Assembly (NCBI GenBank): GCA_028066595.1
Contig: JALCBJ010000023.1
Span: 1 to 57,032 of the forward strand
Length of the DNA: 57,032 nucleotides
Source: Thermoanaerobaculia bacterium
GTDB lineage: Bacteria; Acidobacteriota; Thermoanaerobaculia; Multivoradales; J023
Direction: 5' to 3'
Shown here in pieces: positions 1-9,560 of this stretch. How positions within the stretch are numbered: the first letter of the stretch is position 1; each line of letters begins with the position of its first letter. The notes under the pieces are model-generated. The model did not search any database. It was not told where the DNA came from and saw nothing but the letters and a program-made list of their open reading frames with translations. The position numbers and the translations under genes were made by a program.

Positions 1-94
1 CAAGCATGGCTCATGCTACGCCGCATTCACGCCGGTTGCCGGCCGGACCTCTAGTTCGACCCGTCCATCGGACGATGGAAGATAGGATGCCGGC

Positions 95-2515
95 GTGAGT
101 GACGCTCGGCAGAACACGGGCAGTGAGGCCCAGGTCTACACCGCTGGAGGCAGTCGAGCTGCCCAGAAGGGCTCGAGCGAGCCCGGATCTGACACGGACG
201 ATCCGTGGAAAGGGCAACGGATCGGGCCTTACCAATTGGAGACGCTGCTGGGCCGGGGTGGGATGGGGTCGGTCTACGCGGCCACCCGCGCCGACGGTGC
301 CTACGAGCATCGAGTCGCGGTGAAGATCGTCCATCGGGCGATCGTGGACGAGAGAACGGAGATGCGCTTTCTTCGGGAGCGCCAGATCCTGGCCCAGCTC
401 GAGCACCCCGGCATCGCGCGTATCCTCGACGGTGGTGTCACCAGCGATCGGGTGCCCTATCTGGTGATGGACCTGGTAGAGGGAGCGCCGATCACCGAAG
501 TCGCGGACCGAAACCGGTCCGACCTGGCCGCACGGATCGGCCTCTTTCTCGACGCCTGTCGGGCGGTGGAGGCTGCACACCGCAACCTGGTAGTGCACCG
601 TGACCTCAAGCCGGCCAACGTTCTGGTGGACGACGAAGGGCGGGTGAAGCTACTCGACTTCGGTGTTGCCAAGCTACTCGACGGTGAACCAGGCGACTCG
701 GCGGTCGAGACCCGCACCGGCCAGATCGTCATGACTCCCGCCTATGCCAGCCCCGAACAGATACTCGGCGACACCGTGGGCACGGCTTCTGACGTCTACT
801 CGCTCGGCCTGATCCTGTTCGAACTTCTGGTGGGACGGCAGGCGCAGCCCGTCACAGACTCCTCGCCTACCGGTCTGTTTCAAACCGTCTGTGGTCAAGA
901 GATCCCTCCTCCGTCGCGAGCCGTGGCAGCGCTCGATGCAGAGGAATCCTCTGTGCGGGCCAGATCACGAAGCATCAGCATCGCTCGGTGGCCCCGGCAA
1001 CTGCGAGGTGACCTCGACGTGATCGTCGGCCGCTGTCTGAGCAAGGACCCCGAGCGGCGATACGGCTCGGCCGGAGAGCTGGCGCAGGATCTGGAGCGCT
1101 ACCGCACGGGACTACCCGTGGAAGCGCGACCCGATTCCCTGACCTACCGCGTCCGCAAACTGGTCGGTCGTCATCGAACGGCCTTTGTAGCCGCAAGCCT
1201 GGCACTCGCTGCGCTGGTCGTCGGTCTGGTATTCGCGGTGGGAGGAATGCTGCGCGCTCGGGATGCCGAGCGGCGCATGGCTGCCGAAGCACAGGCCTCG
1301 CAGCAGACAGCAGACTTTCTCGTGCAGCTCTTCGCGGTCAGTGATCCCAAGGAACGCTCGGACGTGCCCAGCGCACGGACTCTGCTCGACCGCGCTGCAG
1401 GGTCTATCGAGAAGGATCTGGACCGCGCTCCAGAAGTACGAGCCCGGCTCCTCGGAACCCTGGCGAGGGTCTACGCCAATCTTGGTGCGTTCGATCGGGC
1501 CGCCGCCATTCGCCGTCAGCAGCTCGCGGCTCTCGACGAAACCGAATCCGACGTCGCGGCCACCGCCGTGGCTAGATCCCGACTCGCGGACGCGCTGAAT
1601 CGAAGCGGTGAATACGAAGCCGGGCTCACGGAAGCCAGGAACGCGGTGGATTCTCTGGAGTCGGCCGGACTCGCGGACTCGCTGGCGGCCGGGCAGGCCT
1701 ACACCACCCTCGGAATCGCCACGTGGATGCATGGCGACTACCCCACGGCTCACGAGCACCTCCAGCACGCCCTGGAGCTGCGAGAAACCCACCAGGATCC
1801 GAGTGAGGAGTGGCGCATGCAGATGCTCAACAACTTGGCCATCCTGGAGGTCGAGCTCGGCATGACAGAGACGGCCCGCGAGCGCTATGAGACAGCGCTC
1901 GAGCTGTCGGAACGCCTCTGGGGTGGCGACGACGTGCGCCTCGCGCCGACACTCAACAACCTGGCTCTGTTGGAGAGCGCGGATGAGCGATCGAAGCAGG
2001 CAGAAGCCTATCATCGTCGAGCTCTCACGTTGCGGGAGACAAACTTGGGCGCCTCGCATCCCGACGTTGCCGAGACGTTGAACAATCTCGGCGACATTCT
2101 GGCGAAACAGGGCCGCTACGAAGAGTCGCAAGAGCGCCTGGAACGAGCTCGTGACATTCGGTTCGACAACTTCGGGCCAGAGCATCCCTGGTCCCTGACC
2201 ACCCGTTTCAATCTGGCGCGCAACCTCAGGCATCTGGGAGATCCCGAGGGATCACGTGTCGCCCTGGACGAGCTCATGCCGCTCTTCGTCGAGACCTTCG
2301 GCCGTGAGCACTCCTACACCTCGTACGTCTTGGCGGAGCTGGCCGATCTCGACCTGGAAGGTGCGCAGCTGGAACGAGCTCACGACCGCGCTCACGAGGC
2401 CCTGGCGATCCGAACCGCTGCCCACGGCCCGGATCATCCCCTGACGCAGGAAATACAGCAGCTGCTCGCCGCGATCGACGAGGCCATGCTCGACGCCGCA
2501 AACTCCGGTAACTGA
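95..2515 (+). CDS. Hanks-type Ser/Thr protein kinase with C-terminal TPR sensor
   Basis: An 806-residue membrane-anchored protein kinase that should phosphorylate Ser/Thr on partner proteins. The kinase domain spans about residues 45-335: glycine loop GRGGMGSVY (53-61), lysine K77 in VAVKIV, catalytic HRDLKPAN (D170) and DFG (188-190). All catalytic residues are present, so it is probably active. A single membrane segment follows (about 362-384), then a short charged helix and from about 430 to 790 a run of kinesin-light-chain-like TPRs with recurring 'LNNLA' and 'HP' signatures, probably periplasmic. The GTG start has AGGA 7 bases upstream; the nearby ATG at 87 is out of frame. Convergent with the DUF3179 gene, only 4 bases between stops. 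Substrate unknown. Confidence 0.93.
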   Translation: MSDARQNTGSEAQVYTAGGSRAAQKGSSEPGSDTDDPWKGQRIGPYQLETLLGRGGMGSVYAATRADGAYEHRVAVKIVHRAIVDERTEMRFLRERQILAQLEHPGIARILDGGVTSDRVPYLVMDLVEGAPITEVADRNRSDLAARIGLFLDACRAVEAAHRNLVVHRDLKPANVLVDDEGRVKLLDFGVAKLLDGEPGDSAVETRTGQIVMTPAYASPEQILGDTVGTASDVYSLGLILFELLVGRQAQPVTDSSPTGLFQTVCGQEIPPPSRAVAALDAEESSVRARSRSISIARWPRQLRGDLDVIVGRCLSKDPERRYGSAGELAQDLERYRTGLPVEARPDSLTYRVRKLVGRHRTAFVAASLALAALVVGLVFAVGGMLRARDAERRMAAEAQASQQTADFLVQLFAVSDPKERSDVPSARTLLDRAAGSIEKDLDRAPEVRARLLGTLARVYANLGAFDRAAAIRRQQLAALDETESDVAATAVARSRLADALNRSGEYEAGLTEARNAVDSLESAGLADSLAAGQAYTTLGIATWMHGDYPTAHEHLQHALELRETHQDPSEEWRMQMLNNLAILEVELGMTETARERYETALELSERLWGGDDVRLAPTLNNLALLESADERSKQAEAYHRRALTLRETNLGASHPDVAETLNNLGDILAKQGRYEESQERLERARDIRFDNFGPEHPWSLTTRFNLARNLRHLGDPEGSRVALDELMPLFVETFGREHSYTSYVLAELADLDLEGAQLERAHDRAHEALAIRTAAHGPDHPLTQEIQQLLAAIDEAMLDAANSGN

Positions 2516-2519
2516 GCCG

Positions 2520-3881
2520 TCAGCGAACCAAGCGGGTGTCGGGATGAGCCGCCCGCCAACCGAACCAGAACGCGCGATACGCGGGTAGTCTAGGCACTGA
2601 CCGTCCGTCCTCGGCGACCAACTCCCGCTCGGTAACGGTCCACCGATGGTCGTTGGAATCGACGACCACGTCCCGACCCTGCCAAGATACGAATCGGTGC
2701 GTTCCGGATGCGTAGACTCGGTTGGCGCCGGAAGGATCGGTCAGTACGACAAAGCTCTGCCCGCCCTGATCTTCGTGCCATACCGCGTTCTTCGACAAGA
2801 ACTCGGCGGATACGGCTAACGGCGGATCGCCAGGGACACCTAGGTCTATTGCAAGTACTTCGTCTTTGTTCGCCAGACGGTCGTCGAGCTCGGGTACCGA
2901 GAACATCAGCTTGTCGGTAGCGAAATAGTCGCGGTAGGCAGCGCCTTCGGAGTAGTCGCGCCGGTGTCCCGTTTCCAACGACAGCACCTGTGTGTCGGGA
3001 TGCCTCTGCAGCCACTCGCTCCAAGTCGTGGTGACCACTGCGCGAGCCTCGAGCCGAATGCCTTTCCCGACCAGCGGTCCGATGACCGGCTCGCCCTCGA
3101 AAGTGCTCCACAGCGATTGGGTAGCCCGGTCATACATCAACTTGTTGGAGCGGTAGAGGAAGCCACTGGTGCCCAAATGATGATCGGTCCCTCCGAAACT
3201 GGTGTCGTAGACGATCATCGTGCCGCAGAGAGTGCAATAGACGCCCGCGACGGATACACCACCAACCGCGTCGGTGAACATCTCGTGCCAGGCCAGGATT
3301 CGTTTCGGATAGGCACGTGCGTCTCCGTTCACCTCCAGACCAAAGACCACGTCGCCGTCGCCGAGGTACGTCGCGTCTTGCGCCGAGAGCATCTTCGGAG
3401 AACGGAGCGGTGGTATCCCGTCCTGCTTCACGCCGCCCCAACGCACCTCGTCGAGACGGATGGTGCGTTCACGCTCCGGGTCGAAATAGCCGGAGAATCT
3501 CGGATCGAGTAGTCCGTAGAGTCGCGATTTCAGTAGCGCGTAGGACGGGAGCTCTGCCCGCGGCTCTCGCCAGATCCAGCGCCACCATGCGTCACGATCC
3601 GCACCGAGCTTCTCACCCGTCTGCTTCTCCAGAAACTCGAAGATCTCGGTGCGGCGCTCTGGCGGGGCGTACTGCGTCATCTCCAGGCACATGACCGCAT
3701 AAGCCTCGTGCCATGTCTTCCGGAGAGCCTTCTCCGCGCGACGGTTCTGCTTCCCGTCCTTCGACGCGAGCGCGAAGAACGTCTCGACCAGCGCCTCGCC
3801 TTCCAGCTCCTTCGCCTCACTGGTTACAGGGCCGCTCGTCAGCAACATGGCCGCCAGCACACACAGAGTGAGCCTGTTCAT
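2520..3881 (-). CDS. DUF3179 domain exported protein
   Basis: A 453-residue protein with an N-terminal signal peptide (about residues 1-21, ending SEA). The middle and C-terminal part matches DUF3179: a 'GDARAYP' strand, a CxxC-type motif VYCTLCGT (C216, C219), and the 'SGFLYRSN' and 'LWSTFEG' signatures. The family's role is unknown; the paired cysteines suggest metal or redox chemistry. The reading frame extends to 3983, but the ATG at 3881 is preceded by GGGAG at a workable distance and directly starts the signal peptide. A helical region (residues 25-120) precedes the conserved domain. Confidence 0.85.
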   Translation of the reverse strand: MNRLTLCVLAAMLLTSGPVTSEAKELEGEALVETFFALASKDGKQNRRAEKALRKTWHEAYAVMCLEMTQYAPPERRTEIFEFLEKQTGEKLGADRDAWWRWIWREPRAELPSYALLKSRLYGLLDPRFSGYFDPERERTIRLDEVRWGGVKQDGIPPLRSPKMLSAQDATYLGDGDVVFGLEVNGDARAYPKRILAWHEMFTDAVGGVSVAGVYCTLCGTMIVYDTSFGGTDHHLGTSGFLYRSNKLMYDRATQSLWSTFEGEPVIGPLVGKGIRLEARAVVTTTWSEWLQRHPDTQVLSLETGHRRDYSEGAAYRDYFATDKLMFSVPELDDRLANKDEVLAIDLGVPGDPPLAVSAEFLSKNAVWHEDQGGQSFVVLTDPSGANRVYASGTHRFVSWQGRDVVVDSNDHRWTVTERELVAEDGRSVPRLPAYRAFWFGWRAAHPDTRLVR

Positions 3882-4009
3882 CGCATGATTCTCCCGCATG
3901 GTTGACATGCATACGACCGGCAGCCGGCTAGCGGTTCTCTCGAAACGAGAAGAGCCGGCGGACGAACACGCCCACCGGCCCACCGATCACTGGTCAAGCG
4001 ACGCGGACG

Positions 4010-4387
4010 TCAGCCGAAGGGAGGGAAAAAGAACTCTTCCTGGGCGATCTTGCCATCGCGGACTGTGTACAGCGCCACTTCTGACATTTTCATGCGTTCG
4101 CCCGTCGCTTTGGTCGTGACGTCGATGTGAAAGATGGCCGCGAACTGATCGCTGCCTTCGGCTACGAATGGACCGTCAACACCCACCTCATGGACCTCGT
4201 GGTTGTCATACCACCACTCCGTCTTGCCGCGGACCGCCTCGATACCTTCCATGCGCGCGGGGAGCTCGGGGCTCGAAGCGCCTTCGATGGACACGATGTC
4301 GTCGGCGTAGTACTCGTCGAGGGCCTCGCGGTTCTTGCCTTCCCTGCAAAGAGCTACCAGGCCTTTGGCGATCTCCAGAGTCTGCAT
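4010..4387 (-). CDS. SnoaL-like/NTF2-fold protein
   Basis: A 125-residue cytoplasmic protein with the typical size and layout of a SnoaL-like (NTF2 fold) domain: N-terminal helix with 'CREGKN..ALDEYYADD', then 'IEGIEAVRG' and alternating beta strands, ending in the '..VRDGKIAQEEFFF' strand. Such domains bind small hydrophobic ligands or act as isomerases or hydrolases; no catalytic set can be assigned here. It stands alone between the hydrolase at 4490 and the DUF3179 gene, with about 100 bases on either side, so it may be its own transcription unit. Confidence 0.8.
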   Translation of the reverse strand: MQTLEIAKGLVALCREGKNREALDEYYADDIVSIEGASSPELPARMEGIEAVRGKTEWWYDNHEVHEVGVDGPFVAEGSDQFAAIFHIDVTTKATGERMKMSEVALYTVRDGKIAQEEFFFPPFG

Positions 4388-4489
4388 CTCGTTTCTCCTG
4401 TCGGTTGTTGAACTGCGTCGGACGCACGAACTTTAGGCGGTATTGCGGCGTAAGTCAACCGTGCGAACCCGTCGACGCGGGTCGAGTGC

Positions 4490-5242
4490 TCAGTCCTGCG
4501 AATCGGCCGGCTCGGGCGAGCCTGCCAGCTGAACGCGGAGCCAGGGCACGATGATGGCCCGCAAAGCTTGCGCGTAGAGCGGCGACTGATAGTGACTGAC
4601 TCCCTGTAGCTCGGTGAACTCTACTGTCGGGACACGCAGTCGGCGCAGCACGTCGCGAATCTGTTTCGACGACACGAGCTCATCGTCTCCGCTGTACAGA
4701 GCGTGGACAGGCAAGCCGTTCGTCCTCTCCACCCACTCGGGTCGCATCCGCCCAGCCATGGGCACGGCCGCCGCGAAACGCTCGGTGTGCTCGCCAGCGA
4801 AAAACCAGGTTCCGGTACCTCCCAAGCTGTAGCCCGCGACGACGATCCGCTCGCCGTCTACTCGCGGATCCGTCGCCAGGGCGTCGAGTAACGACAGCAC
4901 CGGACCCGCGATCTCGTCATCGACCCAGTGGTGGCCGTGGCTGTCGGGCGAGACGATGAACGCTGAGAGATCTCTCAGACCGGGAGAGATCACACGCTCC
5001 GCGAATTGCTTGCCGTAGTACCTGGGAAACGGACGTGAGGAGTCGAAACCATAGTGCAACGCCAAGACCAACGGGCGGGGACCCGATGTCGCGCCTTCCG
5101 GTACCTCGAGTCCGAATCGCAGCCGGAAGTCGTCAGCCTCGAACGAGCGTTCATAGGAACCGGGACGCTCCGGAATCAGCACCTCGGCAACCAAGCCCGC
5201 CGGCATGAACACGATGCTCAAACACACCGCAAACGCCTTCAT
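4490..5242 (-). CDS. alpha/beta hydrolase (esterase/PHB-depolymerase-like), exported
   Basis: A 250-residue hydrolase. After a hydrophobic leader (residues 1-20) comes an alpha/beta-hydrolase fold with the nucleophile motif GYSLGG (S139), an acid loop 'YSGDDELV' (D186/D187) and a histidine in 'GVSHY' (H217), giving a complete Ser-Asp-His triad. 'LVLALHYGFDSS' forms the oxyanion-side strand. The overall look is that of feruloyl-esterase/PHB-depolymerase-like proteins; the substrate cannot be read from sequence. The frame opens at 5284, but the ATG at 5242 starts exactly at the signal peptide. It lies downstream of the LolA/DUF1579-like gene, 80 bases away, same strand. Confidence 0.85.
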   Translation of the reverse strand: MKAFAVCLSIVFMPAGLVAEVLIPERPGSYERSFEADDFRLRFGLEVPEGATSGPRPLVLALHYGFDSSRPFPRYYGKQFAERVISPGLRDLSAFIVSPDSHGHHWVDDEIAGPVLSLLDALATDPRVDGERIVVAGYSLGGTGTWFFAGEHTERFAAAVPMAGRMRPEWVERTNGLPVHALYSGDDELVSSKQIRDVLRRLRVPTVEFTELQGVSHYQSPLYAQALRAIIVPWLRVQLAGSPEPADSQD

Positions 5243-5322
5243 GCCGACGGATACGTAGCTAGGTTGGGAAGAGTTTGCCGTCACCCGGTGACACTATCGT
5301 CAGCCCTCACCGAGTACAGCGA

Positions 5323-6504
5323 TCAATCAGCTCTCTGATAGGTCGAGCGCGAAGCCTCGAACCAGCTCTCTCCGCCATCGAACGACCCTTCGACTACGGC
5401 GACGAAGCCCTCGGACGAAAGATCGGAATAAGTGGTCCGCAGGTTGACCTTGCGCGGTCCTCCCATGATGAACGTTCCTGTCTCCAGGTTGTCCAAGATG
5501 ATGCTTCCGTCCTCCTGCTGCGTACCGATCTGTACATCCAGCAGACCCCGGCCGCTATCGATCGCGGTTCTGCGATAGACGTTCTGGAATCGATCGAAGG
5601 TCAACGACACCAATACTCCCTCGCCGTCGGACTCGTATCGTTCCTGCAGCAGAGTGTCTCCCAGGGCGAGCTCGATCTCGGAAGTCCGTTCGCTTTGGGT
5701 CGGCTCTGCCCCCGGCCCCGGAGTGCGTTCGACCACGACCTTCCAGTTGCCAGCCAAGGCGACCCAGGGCTCCATGCCGGGAGGCGGTGGCATCGTGAAG
5801 AGCGACGGTTCGACGTCGACGTTGAGCTCCATCGAATCGACATGCTGAACACGCAATCGCGTATACCACTGACTCTCGATGTAGTGGGGAATCATCACGT
5901 CGCCCACCTTTCGAAAGTCGTCGAAGAACGTGCGCTGCACCATGGGGCGACCGAAATCCGAGCCGGGTGACTCCAGCGCGACTTCGAGGAACGAATCCGG
6001 ATCGAGATACCAGCTCTCCTCTGAGCCGTCGGCCCGCTTGATGTCGATCTGTAGAACTTCCATGCCCTCGAACTCTGCTGGCCCTACGAGGGTTGTCTCG
6101 TATCGGTCGGCGGCAAACAATGCGTTCGGGAAATCGCGTTCCCGCTCGACCACCGGCAGGTCGGCGCCGTCGATCTTCTTCGGCCCGGGCTCGCGCATGG
6201 GGTTGACCCACCAGGCGAACTCTCCGTTGTGCGCCTTCGTCACCGGACGGTTGCCCAGGTGGTACTCCATGTAGAGTTTTCCATCCTGTGTCTGTAACCG
6301 GGTGAACGGACCCTTTTTGCTGAACGAGTCATAGGTGCCGGTGGCACGCACGTTGTGAACCGCGCTCCACGCATCCTCGCCGCCGCGCGCTTCCATGTGA
6401 CGTGCCAGCACCTCGTCGAGACTTCCCTCCGCCCAGGCCGAGGGAACCATGACCAGAACGCAGACGATCGACCAGGCCAGAGTACGAAGTGCCATCTCCC
6501 GCAT
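5323..6504 (-). CDS. LolA-like plus DUF1579-like exported protein
   Basis: A 393-residue secreted protein: signal peptide (about 1-25, ending SAWA), an N-terminal half with the features of LolA-type outer-membrane lipoprotein-sorting folds ('HMEARGGEDAWSAV.N' and a 'SWYLDPDSFL' strand), and a C-terminal part (from about residue 245, 'LAGNWK', to the end) resembling DUF1579 lipocalin-like repeats. Such proteins usually bind lipids or hydrophobic ligands in the periplasm; the function here is unknown. Its ATG shares one base with the stop of the PQQ-like propeller gene (TGATG), so the two are almost surely co-translated. An ATG at 6495 is an alternative start. Confidence 0.75.
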   Translation of the reverse strand: MREMALRTLAWSIVCVLVMVPSAWAEGSLDEVLARHMEARGGEDAWSAVHNVRATGTYDSFSKKGPFTRLQTQDGKLYMEYHLGNRPVTKAHNGEFAWWVNPMREPGPKKIDGADLPVVERERDFPNALFAADRYETTLVGPAEFEGMEVLQIDIKRADGSEESWYLDPDSFLEVALESPGSDFGRPMVQRTFFDDFRKVGDVMIPHYIESQWYTRLRVQHVDSMELNVDVEPSLFTMPPPPGMEPWVALAGNWKVVVERTPGPGAEPTQSERTSEIELALGDTLLQERYESDGEGVLVSLTFDRFQNVYRRTAIDSGRGLLDVQIGTQQEDGSIILDNLETGTFIMGGPRKVNLRTTYSDLSSEGFVAVVEGSFDGGESWFEASRSTYQRAD

Positions 6505-7796
6505 CAGCTATCTCCTTTCTGCCGCAGATCGAAGCTGACCATCTCTTGGTGGTTGCGAATGAACAGCCGCCCGTGAGACACGGTTGGGGCCGTCCAGCTG
6601 AGGTCGTTCATCGCCTGGAAGCTACTGATCTCCGAATACTTATCCGTTCCCGTCGCCACGAGCACCAGCTTGCCGCGATCTGACAGAACGATGAGATGCC
6701 CATCGGCCAGCATCAACGAGCCCTTTCCCAGACCCCGCTTGGCCCAGATGAGGGAGCTGTCTTCGACCGACACGGCTTTCAGCGTCGCGTTGTCGAACCC
6801 ATAGATGACGCCATCTTGGACAACGGCGGAACTGAAGTGGTTGCGCAACAAACGGTTGTCCCAGACCTTCTCCACCTCGCTCTCGTCCTCGGCGACTTTC
6901 ACGAGCTGGGCGCCTACACCCTCGGCTCCCGAGGCGTAGATCAGACCGGGGCCGGCGAGGATGGGCATGGCGTGGGTCTCGCCTTGTGGCCACTCGTGGC
7001 TCCAGACCTCGTTACCATCGGTATCGACGCAGAACAGCTTCCCGCCCGATACGTGGACGTAGCGGATCTCGCCGTTGCGGTCGACGCGCAGCGGAGAGTT
7101 GTAGCCGGCGCCGGACTCGCCCAACGACCAGATCAATTCTCCATCGGCAGGATTCAGCGCGACCAGCGTACGGCCATCGGAACCGCCAGCCTCGATGATC
7201 AGGCGGCCGCCGTCCACCAGTGCCGAGGTCGAGAAGCCCCAATAGGGCCGCTCGGCGCCGAAGTCCGCAGTGAATTCCTTCTGCCACTTGACGCCGCCGT
7301 CTTCCGTGGACAGCGCTGCCAAGCGTCCGTGGGAACCGAGGACAAAGACCGTATCCCCAGCCACCGTAGGTGTCGAGCGTGGTCCGTTGCCGAACTCCGT
7401 GTCGAGCTTCGCGCCCATGTCGACCCGCCAGTGTTCTTCTCCGGTATTCCGATCGAAGGACGCGGCGAACTCTCGCGCTTCGGCCTCACCACCTTCGCCG
7501 GCGACCTCGTCGGCATACATCGTGTAGACCTTGTTGCCGACGACGGTGATTCCCGAGTACCCCTCTCCGAGCTCCCGGCGCCAGACCTCCGGAGGTCCGC
7601 TGTCGGGCCAAGAGTCGAGTAATCCCGTCTCCGGCGAGATACCGTTCCTCTCGATACCGCGGAATTGCGGCCAATCCGAACCGGATTCGGTACCCGAGGC
7701 GAATGCTACGGTGCTGAGAACCAAGGCAAGAGACGCGATCCACACGCCCAGCCGGGCGGCAGACGGAACGCGATAGGTCGAATGAGCTGGCGTCAT
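6504..7796 (-). CDS. PQQ-binding-like beta-propeller exported protein
   Basis: A 430-residue exported propeller protein. A signal peptide (about residues 1-37) is followed by the hallmark 'DWPQFRG.ERNG' and then repeated blades of the type 'LVALNPADGELIWSLGE', 'LFCVDTDGNEVWSHEW' and 'LKAVSVEDSSLIW'. These match PQQ-like (BamB-like) beta propellers. No dehydrogenase catalytic domain is visible, so a scaffold or binding role is more likely than enzyme activity. A much longer open frame runs to 8438, but it overlaps the divergent regulator at 7929; the ATG at 7796 begins the signal peptide and leaves a 132-base divergent promoter region. Confidence 0.85.
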   Translation of the reverse strand: MTPAHSTYRVPSAARLGVWIASLALVLSTVAFASGTESGSDWPQFRGIERNGISPETGLLDSWPDSGPPEVWRRELGEGYSGITVVGNKVYTMYADEVAGEGGEAEAREFAASFDRNTGEEHWRVDMGAKLDTEFGNGPRSTPTVAGDTVFVLGSHGRLAALSTEDGGVKWQKEFTADFGAERPYWGFSTSALVDGGRLIIEAGGSDGRTLVALNPADGELIWSLGESGAGYNSPLRVDRNGEIRYVHVSGGKLFCVDTDGNEVWSHEWPQGETHAMPILAGPGLIYASGAEGVGAQLVKVAEDESEVEKVWDNRLLRNHFSSAVVQDGVIYGFDNATLKAVSVEDSSLIWAKRGLGKGSLMLADGHLIVLSDRGKLVLVATGTDKYSEISSFQAMNDLSWTAPTVSHGRLFIRNHQEMVSFDLRQKGDS

Positions 7797-7928
7797 GACG
7801 GCTCCAAGGTTGTTCGTTCGGTGGACGATGCCTGATCGTATCGGATGCGGATACGTCGAAGGACAATGTGGGGTTTGCGAGTCTCTCGGCTGGACGTCAT
7901 GACAGCCCACTACGGATAGGATCCGCCC
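7797..7928. promoter_or_regulatory. divergent intergenic region, propeller gene / sigma-54 activator
   Basis: The 132 bases separate the minus-strand propeller gene from the plus-strand sigma-54 activator and must hold promoters for both. I saw no clear -10/-35 pair, no GG-N10-GC sigma-54 promoter and no strong palindrome. The activator start is preceded by a purine-rich GGATAGGATCC stretch. Confidence 0.4.
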
Positions 7929-9560
7929 ATGCCACTGTTCTCCGACGAAGAGCGCGCGCTGGCCGAAACCGTCTCGCAGCTTCAAGACGCCAATCCTTTC
8001 CTGCCTGAGCGTTTGGAGCTGGAACGCCGGGCTTTGGGTGACGATTTCGTCGATACCGGATTGGTTTGGCACCGCAGTGAAGACTTCACCGAACGGGGGC
8101 GCAACCTCGAGGCCTTGGCTCGGCGCATGGAACGGCTCACGGTGGCAGCGCGCAAGCGACTGACGAACGGTGAGTCGGCCAGCGACGACGAGCTGCGCCT
8201 CTATGAAGACCTTGCGCTGTACCACATCTATCACCGCTACCAGCAACAGTTTCACGACCTGATCGAGCGACCGGGCGCAGCGACATCGAGGATCCGCTTC
8301 TTCGACGACTATCGCGACGATGCTCACTTCTTCCTCGGTCGCAAACTGCGCGGTCACGAAGGAGAAGGGCTGCCGGGCCTTCCCCACCCCCCGTCTCACT
8401 TGTTCGCCTTGAGCTTCCAGATTCGACGGGCGTTTCACTACGCGATCCGATACATCCTCGGCGGCTCCCTACCGGCCGCGCAGCTGCGGGCCCAGGTGTG
8501 GCAGTCGGTCTTCAGTCACGATATGCGGCGCTATCGACGTGTTCTCTACGAACGCATGGACGAGATCACGACTCTCGTGACCGGTCCATCCGGCACCGGG
8601 AAAGAGCTCGTTGCCCAAGCCGTCGGCCGATCGCGCTACATCCCCTTCGACGACGCCCAGGGTACTTTTGTCGCGGACCCAGAGGATTCCTTCTATCCAT
8701 TGAATCTGTCGGCGCTATCGCCCACCCTGATCGAGTCCGAGCTATTCGGACACGTCAAGGGGTCGTTCACCGGCGCTACCGCGGACCGACGCGGCTGGCT
8801 GGAGATCTGCACGCGCCATGGGACCGTGTTTCTGGATGAGATCGGTGAGGTAGATCCGTCGATCCAGGTGAAACTTCTCCGGCTGCTGCAGAACCGCACC
8901 TACCAACGCCTGGGGGAAACACTCGGACGCACGTTTCGCGGCAAGATCGTCGCAGCCACCAACCGCGACTTGGCGGAGGAGATCCGAGCCGGCCGCTTCC
9001 GGCAGGACTTCTACTACCGTCTATGCGCGGACCAGATCGTCACACCGTCCTTGTCAAAGCAGCTGCTCGATTCACCCGGTGAGTTGCGCAATCTCCTCGA
9101 GCTTCTGGCAGCACGCATGGTGGGCGACGACGAGGCGCCATCCCTGGCCCGCGAGACGCAATCGTGGATCGACTCGGGTTTGCCTCCGGCCTACACCTGG
9201 CCGGGCAATGTCCGCGAGCTGGAACAGTGCGTGCGCAACGTCCTGATCCGACGGGAGTACCATCCGCCCGGTGGCCAGCCCATCGTGTCGCCGGCCCGGA
9301 AACTGGCCGATGATCTAGAGTGCGTTCGCCTCACAGCAGGCCAGCTGCTGGCCCGCTACTGCACCCTCGCCTACGAAGCTTGCGGTAGCTACTCGGAGGC
9401 TGGTCGACGCCTTGGGCTCGATCGCCGAACGGTGCGGTCCCATGTCGATCAGGCACGCTCTGAAAGGCAAGGCGAAGAGATTCGCAAAGGCGACGAGATC
9501 CGCAGAGGTACCGAGTCTGAGCCACCGGTGTTGGATGGCCGGTCGGATCCGGCCATATGA
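7929..9560 (+). CDS. sigma-54-dependent transcriptional activator without receiver domain
   Basis: A 543-residue activator that should remodel sigma-54 RNA polymerase. The AAA+ domain runs from about 205 to 440: Walker A GPSGTGKE (219-226), the sigma-54-contact loop as GSFTGA (278-283), Walker B FLDEIGE (from 301), and the 'YTWPGNVREL' signature. A Fis-type helix-turn-helix lies at about 475-515 ('SEAGRRLGLDRRTVRSH'). The first ~200 residues are helical and unlike receiver, GAF or PAS domains; they probably hold a sensory or partner-binding region. The stop overlaps the EamA exporter start by 4 bases (ATGA), so exporter and regulator are co-translated. Confidence 0.9.
   Translation: MPLFSDEERALAETVSQLQDANPFLPERLELERRALGDDFVDTGLVWHRSEDFTERGRNLEALARRMERLTVAARKRLTNGESASDDELRLYEDLALYHIYHRYQQQFHDLIERPGAATSRIRFFDDYRDDAHFFLGRKLRGHEGEGLPGLPHPPSHLFALSFQIRRAFHYAIRYILGGSLPAAQLRAQVWQSVFSHDMRRYRRVLYERMDEITTLVTGPSGTGKELVAQAVGRSRYIPFDDAQGTFVADPEDSFYPLNLSALSPTLIESELFGHVKGSFTGATADRRGWLEICTRHGTVFLDEIGEVDPSIQVKLLRLLQNRTYQRLGETLGRTFRGKIVAATNRDLAEEIRAGRFRQDFYYRLCADQIVTPSLSKQLLDSPGELRNLLELLAARMVGDDEAPSLARETQSWIDSGLPPAYTWPGNVRELEQCVRNVLIRREYHPPGGQPIVSPARKLADDLECVRLTAGQLLARYCTLAYEACGSYSEAGRRLGLDRRTVRSHVDQARSERQGEEIRKGDEIRRGTESEPPVLDGRSDPAI

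Noticed and set aside
1112..2233. 373-residue minus-strand frame inside the first kinase gene
   Set aside because: It is wholly antisense to the well-supported kinase/TPR gene and shows no family motif. Long antisense frames are common in GC-rich coding DNA.
7797..7928. Sigma-54 promoter upstream of the activator/exporter unit
   Set aside because: No GG followed 10 bases later by GC in a TGGCAC-N5-TTGC context could be found in either orientation.
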